A stretch of 64,000 bases of DNA from Eumeta japonica. Its lineage: Eukaryota > Arthropoda > Insecta > Lepidoptera > Psychidae. A program made the translations under genes and the position numbers. The notes under the pieces were generated by a model that did no database searches, was not told the origin of the DNA, and worked only from the letters and a program-made list of their open reading frames with translations. The stretch lies in assembly GCA_005406025.1 (NCBI GenBank), contig BGZK01001263.1, forward strand, positions 1 to 64,000. The letters run 5' to 3'. Shown here in pieces: positions 10,799-21,590 of the stretch; position 1 is the stretch's first letter, and each line of letters begins with the position of its first letter.

Positions 10799-12038
10799 TT
10801 AAATCGGGGAAAAAGTTTTTTCCTATTTTATAAGTAAGAAGTTGCAATAAAATCTCTTTCGTTGTGCTGTTTGCGGCTAGTTTTGATACATTGCATTAAA
10901 AAAAAAAGTAAAAATAATTGGTAAAAATTGTGTCCCGACATTTTTCGTATTGTTTTTCTGTCCATCAAATGAGTGAATCTAGAAATTCAATACGTTTTGA
11001 AGTTTTATTACGAAAAAGGGAAAAATGCTATACAGGCCGCGAAAAAAGTTTGTGATGTTTATGAACCTACCTAATAGTTCAGTGCCGGTAATAATAGCAC
11101 AAAACTGGTTCAAGCGTTTTAAGATCCGTAATTTTGATGTCAGAGATGAACCTCGCTCTGGTCGACCTGTTATGCATAAAGTCGATGGCATTTTTGGAAA
11201 AATAGAGTGAGATCGGCATATTAGTTCTTACGACATAACAGAAGAGCAGAAGAGGGAAGACGACAAAATAGTTTTGACTCTATTGAAAAGAGCTGGATAC
11301 ACAAAAAGTTCGATTTTGAATCCCACGTCAGCTCACTGAAATAAATGTAATGAATCGTGTACTCATTGGCGATTATCTATTGAAACATAATAAAACCAAA
11401 CCTTTTTTGGAAGGATTGAACACTTGTGATTAAAAATGTATTATTTACAACAAAAATGTGCGAAAAAATGTTGGGTAAAGAGCAAGCAAGCTCCACAGAC
11501 TATAGCGAAACTTGGATTAACTCGCAATAAGTTGATACTATGTGTATTTGAGATTGGAAGGGCATTATTCATTATGAGCTTTTACCGCTAGCAAAACCGA
11601 CAATTCGAATCTGTACTGCCAACAGCTGATGAGACTATACTAAGGAGTAGAGAAAAATGGCCATAATTGATCAAAAGAAAGGATGTAGTTTTTTACTATG
11701 ATAATGCCAGACCACACACATCTTTAACCACTCCGCAAATATTGAGAGAGTTTGGTTGAGAAGGGTTAATACGTCCACCATATAGGTCTGACCTTGCATT
11801 TGCAAATTTTCACCTCTCTCGATTTCTTCAGAATTTTTTATATAGTGTTAGGTTAACATCAAGAGAGGACTGTAAAAATTATTTGTCTCTGGTTTTTGAT
11901 CATAAGTCCCAAAATTTATTCAGAAATGGTATTATTTCACTGCCTACAAATAGCAATAAGTTATTGAACAAAATTACATATGTATTTATTGTGATTAAAT
12001 GTATATAAACTACAAAAAAACCTTTTTCCAAACCTTAT
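10799..12038 (+). mobile_element. mariner element, inactive
   Basis: A mariner element of about 1.24 kb is bounded by recognisable terminal inverted repeats. The left end starts TTAAATCGGGGAAAAAGTTT after a TA (10797-10798). The right end, read on the other strand, starts ATAAGGTTTGGAAAAAGG. Both are diverged forms of the TTAGGTTGGGGAAAAAG-type end known from insect mariners. The transposase between them has several stops and frameshifts. The TA target duplication is plausible on the left and ambiguous on the right because of end decay. Confidence 0.88.
10969..11998 (+). pseudogene. mariner transposase pseudogene (D,D34D family)
   Basis: The frame probably starts at ATG 10969. The N-terminal paired-like DNA-binding region is readable as NAIQAAKKVCDVYEP, then NWFKRFKIRNFDVRDEPRSGRP at 11100-11170. 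The first catalytic Asp sits in TCD at 11428-11430 and is followed directly by a stop where GDEKW would be expected. The second is YYDNARPH, with its Asp codon at 11700-11702. Exactly 34 codons later (11805-11807) the third catalytic Asp of the usual PSDYHL motif is Asn (FANFHL). There is also an in-frame stop at about 11757, and several frame changes upstream. The C-terminal SREDCKNYLS block is near 11859-11888. No activity is possible. Confidence 0.9.
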
Positions 12039-13430
12039 GTTTACTTCTGACATTCATTACATATAGTTTGATTTCGCAAACCTCCATTAAAATCGGCATC
12101 GGACAAAAAATCATGAGAGGTAATGGAAGACTTCTACGGGAATCGGGTTCTTTAATTCAATTCATTGTAACTCTATTCGTCTCAGCTATTGAACATCCAG
12201 TGTTAAGAACAACACTTCTCTCTATATATTTTTACGACGTACTTAAGTCTGATACCAATCCTCAGTTCAAGTGGCAGGCAGTACCAGTCGATCTACACAT
12301 TCGTCATTGTTAATTTATAAGAATATACAGAAAAATAATAGAAGCTCCTTAAGCTTCTCAAAAATTTTTCATTTGCCATAGAGGTACAGTTTACATTTAA
12401 CAAGGATTCATCTTAAAAAACTAATATGCTAAATATAAATCATACTTTTTTTAAAATGCTTTTAGATCAGGTTCTAAAAATTGATCAGATCTACGTATAT
12501 AGATATATCCGCATTTATGTATGACTATGTATACTGTGTATCTGATAATACTAAATCTAAATCCCTATCATAAGTCATGTCCCATATTGTTACGAAACAT
12601 CCCTCAGGAGTTTTAAGGATTGAGACGGGATGAAAAGCAAGCACGTAAAGAAGCAGATGGTAGCAACACTGAGATATACCATTCGTCACAGAGACACCTT
12701 GCCACTTTCAGTTGATCGCATTTGACTCGTGAAAGCACTAACCACAAAAATAAAACTGACTAGTCAGCGCTCTATTTTATCTTAATTAGTGTTCTCGAAC
12801 ATTCTCCGAATGTACAGCAAACTGTAAATCATTCATAAAAACTAGGCATCAACATGTCACGTCCGACGTACACAAACAAGACTTTCTGGAATCTGGGAAA
12901 TTCTAATCAATCAAAATTCTTTTAAAATGTATAAACAACGTATAGCCATGAAAATTGATTACATTGTAAATATAAATAACATAATGTGTTATTTTCGCAT
13001 ACGGTGGCGCTTAGATTTACCTTTTATGATGTTTGCACTACCATGTTAATCTCTCTAAAAAACTTCTGTATTTACAACTAAAGTAGTACCCATAAAAAAT
13101 TATGAAAATAATAATACACATGTTTTGTGCGATTCAGCAGTACGTGTCTAGTAGGCCCTTATTTTATTAAAATCTGCTAATGGAAAATAAATATATTTTT
13201 AAATGTAAATTCCACGCGTGAGAATAGCGAGCACAGTTACTATACAATATTAATATAATTTTTACAAGTTTAAATATCATTCTGGGATTTGTTATTCCCC
13301 CAACTTCTTATATCTAATAACAATTATTGAGCGACACGCGTATATAAGTCCACAGATATGGTTCATCCATACATTCTCTGTCGTTTTTTTTTTCTGCGGC
13401 ACAGCAAATACAGGATATCATTTCACGTTG
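12039..13430. other. No recognised gene
   Basis: A 104-codon frame (11999-12313) begins inside the mariner end and runs into flanking DNA; I regard it as chance. 12588-12800 has the feel of a solo LTR (TGTTACGAAACATCC start and a TTTCAGTTG initiator-like site), but no matching second LTR or repeat is visible, so this is not called. The rest is AT-rich. Confidence 0.5.
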
Positions 13431-13473
13431 ACGAATCCAATATCGCAGTTTCGGCCACAGGATAATCCCCTTT

Positions 13474-13773
13474 GTGTGTCGGCTCGCCCGCCGCGAGGCC
13501 GGTTCGCGCTTAAGTCGACGGGGCGACGTCCGCCGGCGACGTCCTTCCGTCGAAACTCCGTTTTCAGCAAAAAAAAAGAAACGATTCTCAGCACTCCCCG
13601 TCGAAGGGTCCGCGATGGATCTCGACTTCTCGGCAGACGGATCACTGACTGAAGACGGCGGCGTTACAGCCTTCGGCGAATCACGGAAAGTTCTTAAGAA
13701 AGCCATGAGAAATACCATGAAACTCCCGTTGCTCGGAGCCGTGTTCGCCGTCAATAATTTTGCATTGTCATAA
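13474..13773 (+). CDS. Possible coding exon, unrecognised protein
   Basis: A 99-codon plus-strand frame lies in a GC-rich island in AT-rich DNA. Its better part starts at ATG 13615 (MDLDFSADGSLTEDGG) and ends FAVNNFALS before a stop at 13771. Codons from 13615 on favour G or C at the third position, which fits real coding sequence better than the surroundings. A minus-strand frame of 167 codons (13314-13817) covers the same DNA, so the strand is uncertain. No domain is recognised. A polypyrimidine tract at about 13385-13400 followed by a CAG could be a splice acceptor for an exon starting near 13403. It could also be non-coding. Confidence 0.25.
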   Translation: MCRLARREAGSRLSRRGDVRRRRPSVETPFSAKKKKRFSALPVEGSAMDLDFSADGSLTEDGGVTAFGESRKVLKKAMRNTMKLPLLGAVFAVNNFALS

Positions 13774-14354
13774 ATACTAAGTGGTGAATATTGAAGAGTA
13801 CTTGATTGAGATATCATTACTTTTGGTTCAGGTCTTATCGAATTGATACAAATGCATCATGATAATGGAAAAAGAAAGGTGACAATCATTTTCGAGCCTT
13901 TGAATGACGTACAGTTATGAAAGTATCTTAAACCAAACGTAACATATTAAAACGTCTACGTAAAATCTAAGTCATAGTCACTTTTTTATTTATTTGTAAA
14001 CTCACATCACATACAGACATCACTTAGAATTCATATTGAACAAAAGAAGCTGCGGTTGTCCACATGATACAATTCTTTCACATCTATCTTCCTTTACTAT
14101 TGTCCATCAAACGTTTTATACGAGCTTGTCGGTTTCGGGTACTTACTGCAAATTTGGCACTCTTTTATTTGCAATCAATTTCGTGTACATTGATTTTTCC
14201 ATAGCGCCCCTCACGGCCCATGAATCAACCTTTGATCGCATACATTCGCTCTATAGATTTCTTTCGCCCATCAACTTCGACGTATTCTTTCCATTCGAAA
14301 ACCATCTTTACTTCGCCCTCCGGCCAGACAACCTCAACACCTTCTTTTGAAGTT

Positions 14355-14515
14355 CTGTACATAAAGGGTGACAACGGTACTCTATTATTGAGCATCCGCT
14401 GTCCATCCATCTGTTCTTCTGTCTGTCATCAGCGGACCGTTCCACATGAACTGTAATAGAAAGTTGAAATTTTCTAAGAGTATATTTCTATTGCCGCTAT
14501 AATAATAAAAATAAA
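14355..14515 (+). repeat. GACA/GTCC-type lepidopteran repeat
   Basis: Ordered blocks match a widespread arthropod/lepidopteran repeat from memory: 'aagggtgacaacggtactct', then a degenerate (TCTG/TCCA)n microsatellite, then 'catgaactgtaatagaaag', 'ttgaaattttctaag' and 'tatttctattgccgctata', with an AT-rich end. The open frames at 14036-14456 on both strands are explained at least partly by this repeat; the 5' extension (14036-14354) may belong to it too. Confidence 0.75.
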
Positions 14516-15846
14516 ATTAAATTAAAAGTCGAAGGAAGCCAGAAATGTTTTTTATGGCATTTTTTGCTCGATTTTAATAATAGCAACAGGGAAACGCTTA
14601 AAATATTCACACGGTGTTTATTACCATAGTCCCTATAGAAACAAATAATAAAATTTAAAGAAAGTTAGAAACTAAAACGAGTCCCATGCAGGAAAAATGC
14701 TTATATTAAGCGCTTTTTGGTTAATCTTAATATTTTCTCTTGTTTTTCATTAACTGTTGTTAAAAATTACGTAGTATTTAAATTTGTACGGCGATACGGA
14801 ACCTTTCATGAGCTAAAACGACTCGCGCTTTGCCGTTGTTTTTATTCTCTATTCACTACATTTCCTCTTATATCTCGCCATATACCGACATCGGTATTCT
14901 TGTATACATCTTCACTACATTTATTTCTACTCCCATGTTCCTTCTGCCACATCCAACATTCACTTCCGCACGTAAGTGTAGGGAAGTAAATTCCATTATA
15001 GATAGTCAAACGCGCTAGTCGTGACACATTTATGGTTGACGACAGTGAATCCATTTGTACTCTCATATGTAGAATTCATTGTAGTCATAAAATATTTTTT
15101 TTCTTGCTTGAATTTATTTAGAGATTCGGTTTGAGCTTGCCTTTTTTCTGAGCTACGTGCTATTTGAATATTAATGCGTTGTCATATTGTTACACAATCA
15201 CAACCTTTCATTAATACTTGAGCATAGAGTGTCCAAATTTGCTAAAATTATTTTACCATTAATATTACTATTTTTAGAAATCCTTGCTTATAGGAATCGA
15301 TTCGTATTTTAATCTGATTTAAGTGGACTAATTAACCTTGACCGTTTTCCGCTAACCTCAGTAATTGAGTTACGGTCTTAAAAACTGTCCATAGTACAAG
15401 ATTAGTCAAATGTAGGTCAGGTGGCAAGAGCTAAGCCCTCCAAATGGTGAATTGTTTACTGATAAAATGACGTAAGACTAGAATGTAAGTATCAATAACT
15501 AATAGGAAAAACGTAAGTGAATGCAGATTAGATTCTCGTACCGAGGGTTCCGTAAGTGATAGAAAGACTAATGTATTTAAGTTTACATTTTGAGGCATTT
15601 GGGAGGGGTAAAGTATTTATCTAAGAGATTTGTTGTTTGTCCAAAATTATGAAATATATTAAACCTACCTACTTTTCTTTTACCCATTAGAGTTTGTATT
15701 AGTGTCAATTATTTCAGATATTTTGGTTTGTGAATTATAAAAACAGAATGAATACGACATTTGTTTCCCCATCAACATAAAGCTAACATATAGCCAAGTT
15801 ATGACGGTCTTAAATAAACAGAAATCCTTAAAATGGTTGACCCTGC
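14516..15846. other. No recognised gene
   Basis: AT-rich sequence without domains or clear elements. A 90-codon hydrophobic frame at 14717-14989 has no recognisable features. Confidence 0.5.
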
Positions 15847-15923
15847 AGGCTATTCCTTAAAGCTTTCCGTTATGATGTTTTTTAACATCATAATGGAAAG
15901 CGTTAAAAAAATTTTAATAGCCT
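15847..15923. repeat. Long hairpin, 77 nt foldback
   Basis: GCTTTCCGTTATGATGTT (15862-15879) pairs with 15884-15901 with one G-T difference around a TTTT loop. TTAA at 15857-15860 pairs with 15903-15906 across one mismatch. Farther out, GGCTATT (15848-15854) pairs with AATAGCC (15917-15923) after an asymmetric bulge. The shape would suit a small hairpin RNA or a very short foldback element. Confidence 0.8.
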
Positions 15924-16454
15924 AAAACCTTAAGATTTAGTGAAAACTCTATTTTGGAAAATTGGATTGAAAACATTATTTTTCCAATTTATAAAATTTT
16001 TCATGGCGGGAAGTTAAAATTTATTATTATGCGGGATTTAGCAATAGTCGACGTTGTTTTTTGAAGAAAATAACGGGATAAATTTTGATATCTATCGGTC
16101 GTACAATTTATAAAATATTATAAGAATAGCACTTTTATTAAAAATTTTCTTCGACGATATCTGTTGATCAAATCAACCGATTTTTATGTAGTTTGCGATA
16201 GTCGATGCAACTGTTTGGGAAAAAAAGCTAATTAAATTTGGTAGGAGCTATTTAAATAAGGTATCGAGCGGCAGAGGGTCTAAAAGTTATTTCAAAAAGA
16301 TTTTGTAAAAACTTTAATTTTGACATTCCTCGAAATCTACCGGGCGAAATTACGTAATTAGTCTAAGTTGAGTGAACCCCTTTTGAATGCCGGAAACAAC
16401 ATTTCGATTGGTGAATCCGTTCAAAATTTATGAGTGGTTCGCATACCTCATACA
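15924..16454. other. No recognised gene
   Basis: AT-rich, stop-dense sequence; no element recognised. Confidence 0.5.
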
Positions 16455-16612
16455 CACACATACACACGTGCACGCGCGAACGCTCACGCATAGGCACACG
16501 CAAACCCACAACAAAGGGAGAGAGATTGGGAGTATGAGAGAAGGAGTGATGCAGGAAGGGCGGGAGGGGAGGAGGGAAGACGATAGAGGGAGGGGGGAGG
16601 AGAGAGAGACGT
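16455..16612. repeat. CA-rich then purine-rich low-complexity tract
   Basis: 16455-16510 is imperfect (CA)n/(CACG)n. 16512-16612 is an almost pure A/G tract on the plus strand (GGGAGGGG-type runs). The overlapping frames are compositional artefacts. Confidence 0.9.
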
Positions 16613-16951
16613 ACAGACATACTCGGAAAATAATCTAAATAGATTCCTAGGACCTTAAAATGTCAAGATCTGACGAAATAACGATTTTTGAAAATCAGGG
16701 TGATAACATTAACTTTCAATTTTTATGAAAAATTTACAAATTTCATAGCAGAAAATCTAAATAAATCCGTTTAAGCATCTTTACTTCCAATATCTAATAA
16801 CCCACATTCAAGTTTCAGATTTATTTCATATTCGATTTTAATATATATAGATAAGATATTTCTAATATTATTTTCAATATATAATATTTTATTCAATAAT
16901 TAAATTATTAAAAACATAGACATGATAAGTAAAATAAATATGAATGGATTT

Positions 16952-17452
16952 TCGCTTGCAACATGCAGTAGCATGCAACTCACCGATGATCCTCGAATCT
17001 GCTCTTTCAATACGAATCCTCATATCATCATCATCATTAAACAAATTGAATTCATAATTCGCGAAGATTCTCTAAGCACCTAACACATCTAACAAGTGTT
17101 ATTTTTTTTTTATTTATCTTAACCTCCGTTTAACTAGCACATAATATAATTTCTACGTACGTTTCATGGCAATACGCTGATGGTGCGTTTAATACCCCTG
17201 GCACTTCTAGATTGTCTGGCCTATCCTGTAGATGAGTTGTATTTTCACAAAACGTCCTTGCTTAAAAATTATATAGTAATTAATTAGCGGTTAAGATGAA
17301 GAAAAAAAAATAACGCTTAAATGTTCGATACTTGTCCATCCTTTCGAATCATAGTTACGCCGTTGGATGAAGATTTGCGGTGAAAAAGCAGATTCGAGGG
17401 CCAGCGGTGGCTTGCGTGTTGCTTTTTGCTGCATGTCAAGCGTCTAATTTTA
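16952..17452. mobile_element. Foldback element, copy 1
   Basis: The left arm (16952-17030) begins CGCTTGCAACATGCAG and continues through CCTCGAATCTGCTCTTTC. The right arm (about 17350-17452), read in reverse complement, gives CGCTTGACATGCAGC and then CCTCGAATCTGCTTTTTC. The arms are roughly 90-110 bases long and imperfect, separated by about 320 bases of AT-rich DNA without an ORF. The same arms form the element at 56963-57266. Together these indicate a non-autonomous foldback/MITE family, whose parent transposon I cannot name. Confidence 0.75.
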
Positions 17453-17599
17453 AATTCAGCGAAGTAACACCTTACAAAATGGATTAGGAATGTGAATGCC
17501 AACAAGCCATAACCGTAGACTTTCTCACAGAGCAGCAAAATTTATACCTAAACGGAACGTCACACGAAAAAAAAATATTTAAATAAAAAGTGCGATCCG

Positions 17600-17845
17600 A
17601 AAGTAACCCGTGGGCGTCGCGAATGGAAATCCATTATTGGTTATTTATGGTGTGGCTTCGGTAAAATATTTATCTGTCGGCGATAACTCACGGCCGCCCG
17701 CCCCGCCGCGGGAAATGGATCTGTCGGCACGCACGCCTCTCCTTCAAAAAGCATTACTTTTAGCACTCCGCCAGCTTTCTGGGCCACGGCCACGTCGTCC
17801 GGAACCGGAACGGGAGAAATGGTTGAAACGATATTCCGATTAGTT
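17600..17845. other. GC-rich island, function unknown
   Basis: CpG-rich DNA in AT-rich flanks with overlapping 77-codon frames on both strands (17610-17843 plus, 17641-17874 minus), neither recognisable. A TATA-like CTATAAATA lies downstream at about 18149, in a possible promoter stretch (18050-18260), but no gene follows that I can support. Confidence 0.35.
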
Positions 17846-18411
17846 GAGTTTACGCGTTGAGAAACGATTTTCACACACAGACCGCGATATCGTTATTAGG
17901 TGGGATGCGAAATCGAGTGTTGATAAAAAGTGAAGTCGTCGTAATGTTGTCCCTCCGGCCAACATATTGCGCATCTCGTATTTTTCTTCCGCTACTAATT
18001 TATAAACGTCAAAAAATTGATGAATTCATAACTTTAGCATCAGCTGACAGTCGTCCACGATGCCGCGCCTACGTTGCCAAGTGCAATGCGCAGCCAGCAA
18101 TCAACCGCGTCGCGCAGCTGCGTTCGTTCATCAACTTGCAGTGAAGCTATAAATATTCAGCTTATGTAATGATAGTATAGTATTGGTGTAAGGTGACAGT
18201 TATAGCACAAGTGTTACGTTTACGATATTAACGTTTTGAAACTAAGATTTTGTGTGATTCAGTGTTTAATAATAATGCCTTTCACTGGTATCAAATATGC
18301 AAACATGATTTATTGTTGGAGAATTAGTAGAGGTGATATTGCTGCGGGTTTAAGACTATATAGTGAACTTAGCCTTAAGCATTATAAAAATAAGGCTTGA
18401 AAGGTAATAAA

Positions 18412-18615
18412 ATGTAAAACAATAAAAAACTTATTATATCTAAACTTTAAAACTATAATTTATATAATAATAAAACTTATTTCTAAACTTACATTTCTAA
18501 ACTTATAAACTATATATACATAGTAATAAAACATATTTCTGGGCTTACATTTCTGAACTTAGAAACTATACTTATATGATAATACAATTTATTCGTAGGA
18601 TTATATTTTGAAGTC
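18412..18615. repeat. AT-rich tandem repeat, about 56-bp unit
   Basis: About three and a half units follow each other. TAATAAAAC occurs at 18468 and 18524 and TAATACAAT at 18580, spaced exactly 56 bases; an earlier, more decayed unit starts near 18412. Each unit holds CTTACATTTCT(A/G)AACTTA(T/G)AAACTATA-type sequence. Confidence 0.8.
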
Positions 18616-19917
18616 TACATACAAATTACAACATTTATATTAAAATTTATAAGAACATTGTAAATTTAAAATTACTACTGATATCTCAGTAATTCTATAT
18701 ATATTTTATTAGCAAAATTATTAGTCATTACCATCAAAATTTAAATACGTCGTAATATCGTTAAAAATAACATATGTTAAAATAATCCCTCTTTCATAGG
18801 CAGTTTTGAAGAAAGAAGAAAGAGCAAGAAATTTGAGTAGAGCTGTTTTTGAATTCAATTATACACTCACAAACCAATATAAAGTTCTTAAAAGAAATGA
18901 AACAATTTTTCAGAATACAAAACAACTAAAAAGAAAATAAAAAAGGTTCAAAAAAAATTTGATAAAAATCACATATATGTAGAAACTAGAAAAAATGTCT
19001 AAAAATCTGAAATAATTCACTAAATCCAACAAGATTGATAAAAGCTGTAAATATGTAAAAAATACACAAAGTGTGTACCTGACCACTTTGATATATGTAC
19101 TACTCTTTGTCTTTGTCCTATTGACGCCATCCTTTAACAATTGTCTTAGATTGCCTTAAAAATTGTCTATGTCATAAATTTTCTTTGCAAAATTTGTGCT
19201 GTGTGGATGTCGTTAGACACATTTAGACGGATATTGTCAGAAAGAGAAGTATATGATATGATACGTAAATAGACATACATAGAGATAAATAAAGGACACG
19301 GATGTGTCCACAACAAGTCTACCTTGCACGACTGCACGCTTCAGACGGATTTCAAATAAATGAATTATGTGAACGCCACGCAAACACTTTAAAAAGTTAC
19401 AGTTTTACACTATAACCGACGCTCGTATTTCCTTACAAAAGTCTCCTCTAACATAATACTTACATATCCCGCTATTAAAATTCATTCATCACTCTATCAT
19501 AATCTAGTGCAGTGTATCCAAAATTGATTACTTTAGTTTCGATGTGTCATTCCTTAGAAGACGAAGGGGGTCGGTTCAGTCAATTTATTTCGTCCACTTT
19601 TTCGACCCAACCCATGTTCTCGTCTAAGCTAATCTTATTTTAGTTTAGATCCAGGGAGAGTATCTAATGCATGATACTCATGGAAACTATTGTTGTTCAT
19701 GACGCATAATCTAACATTGCATTCAGAACACTTGATTACATTCTTTGCTATATTTAAAAAAAAATCACGCGCCGCGAACGACTCCCACGAATAGACAAAT
19801 GCTGTTGAGCCCTGTCTAGTCGTAAATGCGTCTGCAATGTCAGACTGCGAACCGGCGCGGGAGGCGAGCGCCGCTCCGTCAGAGATTTCGCAATGTGATA
19901 TCGAGCCTCTCTATACG
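18616..19917. other. No recognised gene
   Basis: AT-rich. 19765-19910 is GC-richer (ACGCGCCGCGAACGACTCCC, then GAACCGGCGCGGGAGGCGAG) and unexplained; it lies directly downstream of the minus-strand exon-like block ending at 19918, so it could belong to that locus or to a decayed element. Confidence 0.5.
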
Positions 19918-21073
19918 TCATATATTTCGTTTTGTCAATTGTTTTGATTTGACTGTCGTGAGACAAAACACGACACAGGTTATTGAACGCACATAACTCT
20001 TAGCAATATTATATAATATCTTAGCAACTATTTCCGTGTCACCATCATCGCGAGTTTCACTTCCTGAATCCGAACTTCCACAGTCTTTTCTGTTTAAATT
20101 ACTCATACTTTTTGATGAATTGTTGTCAAAATTTGGCAATGGAGGAACTAAAAAAAAAGAATTAAAAAAATTTGTACATAATATTTACATAAGTCAATAT
20201 GTACAATTTATTTAGTTGAGAAAAGATATTGCTATTCTAACATTGATAATCAATAACTACATAAATAACATATTATTTTATTAAATTATAGAATTTAAAG
20301 TAAAATGTATTGTTTTTAAGTACAGAAACTCTAAATATTTATGTATTAAAAACCTACCTGTTCCTATACGGACATCTGCTTCATCAGAGCTCGAATTATA
20401 AGGTAGATCTTTCTTCTTATATATATTTAGAGCTTCTTGAACCGGCGAAATGACGTTCCTTCTTCTCTTGTTTCCGATGAAGATGAATATTGAGAATCCT
20501 CGGCTGCTTATCTAGCAGATTCCAAGGTATTTACGATTATCATAAGAATTATATATAGTTTACGAGTTGTAAAATAATTAAAAACTCCATTAATTAATGA
20601 CGATTAATTTATAGACATTTTCAACATATGCTAATAGAAATAAATATGATTGTTAATTAACTATAAAGTCTTTTTCGACTACAATATTTTCAAGATGAAT
20701 TTAATAAGTATTAAATTTCTATACAGAATTTAGAATATTAAAAAACCAATTGCGAGGTTCAACTACTTACACGGAGGCTAGCAGAAATTCTTACATTTTT
20801 TCAGTCGAAAATTAAAAATACTACACGTAGATATCAGCTCATTTCAATATCTTATTAGAACTCGTACGGTGTACCTCGTACAGTCTTCAGGTGGTGTTAT
20901 CCGGTTTTTGATTTTTAATGAAATATTGTTCACCCGCGACGCTAGCCACCGACACACAACTTTATCTTTACATGAATCCTCATGGAATAGCCAATCTGAC
21001 GGCACTTCTGAGTATGACCTGGCTTCAATAAAGAAAACGACAGCATAATCTTTTTTTGCCTTTTTTTTGAGTA
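19918..21073 (-). pseudogene. Spliced DUF4806-associated-type gene or pseudogene (three exon-like blocks)
   Basis: Three minus-strand blocks read as parts of one protein. Block 1 (21073-20844) follows a TTTTCAG acceptor and encodes DYAVVFFIEARSYSEVP, DWL, VVCRW, ITPPEDCTRYTVRVL. This pattern (aromatic-V-x-F, VPxxWL, CxW, PP, Y-x-VRVL) is typical of the N-terminal region of uncharacterised arthropod proteins that often carry DUF4806. Block 2 (about 20500-20358) contains RRRNVISPVQEALNIYKKK and NSSSDEADVRIGT and ends at a good donor, G|GTAGGT. Block 3 starts at 20147 after TTTTTTTAG and continues in phase with VPPLPNFDNNSS and an acidic Ser-rich stretch to a stop at 19918. Block 1 ends in a stop (20846-20844) without an obvious donor, and block 2 needs a frame change to join its SSSSETR stretch, so a decayed copy is likely. 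No C-terminal DUF4806 domain is visible. Confidence 0.5.
20148..20357 (-). other. Putative intron between exon-like blocks 2 and 3
   Basis: A 210-bp AT-rich interval with a donor GTAGGT (at 20357-20352 on the minus strand) and an acceptor T-run plus TAG (20150-20148). Removing it joins G to TT, making a Val codon, and keeps the frame open across the junction. That phase agreement is the main support for splicing here. Confidence 0.55.
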
Positions 21074-21208
21074 CTGAAAATTAAAAACAATAAATTAATG
21101 GTTTTAAAAAAATATTATATTTTTAGGTTAGGTTTTGAATTATTGCAAATGTTACTGATAAACATTATGTATAAGTATATACTTACAATCCGTTCATCAT
21201 TTAATAAT

Positions 21209-21438
21209 TTTTATTCTTTATACTATTAACTTTTTTATATTAAATTAATAGTTTTGTGGTTGTTATTTTAATTTTTATAGATCATCGAAATGGAAAGCCA
21301 CAGAGTGTCGTCAGTTTTTATTAAGGATATAATAAATAAAGAATAAAAACTTTCCACTTTGATGATCTATTAAAATTAAAATAACAACGATAAAACTATT
21401 AATTTAGTATAAAAAAGTTAATAGTATTACGAATAAAA
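21209..21438. mobile_element. Long inverted-repeat (MITE-like) element
   Basis: A left arm of about 90 bases (21209-21297) is the near-perfect reverse complement of the right arm (21343-21438). Shared blocks include TACTATTAACTTTTTTATA, AATAGTTTT, GTTGTTATTTTAATTTT and GATCATC. The central spacer of about 45 bases includes GAGTGTCGTCAG and AT-rich sequence. There is no coding capacity. I could not fix a clear target-site duplication. Confidence 0.85.
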
Positions 21439-21590
21439 TGTGTTTAAAACAAATTCTAATACAAAAAATTATACTGATTCACAAGATGATTTTGAAAATA
21501 ATCTTGAAATTCTTGTACAAAATAGAAATCAATCTAATCTTGATTGTAATGAACAAATGGAGCAAATCATAAAAAATAATGAAATTTAAC

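Noticed and set aside
11999..12313. 104-codon frame right after the mariner
   Set aside because: It begins inside the mariner terminal repeat and runs into flanking AT-rich DNA; no recognisable domain.
12588..12800. Possible solo LTR (TGTTACG start, TTTCAGTTG site)
   Set aside because: No matching CA-ended terminus, target duplication or second copy could be found by eye.
16363..16638. Pro/Ser-rich and His/Thr-rich ORFs
   Set aside because: Caused by the CA-rich and purine-rich low-complexity tracts at 16455-16612.
18270..18400. 41-codon frame downstream of a TATA-like box (ATG 18275)
   Set aside because: Too short, no conserved features, and AT-rich codon use; TATA-like strings are common in this DNA.
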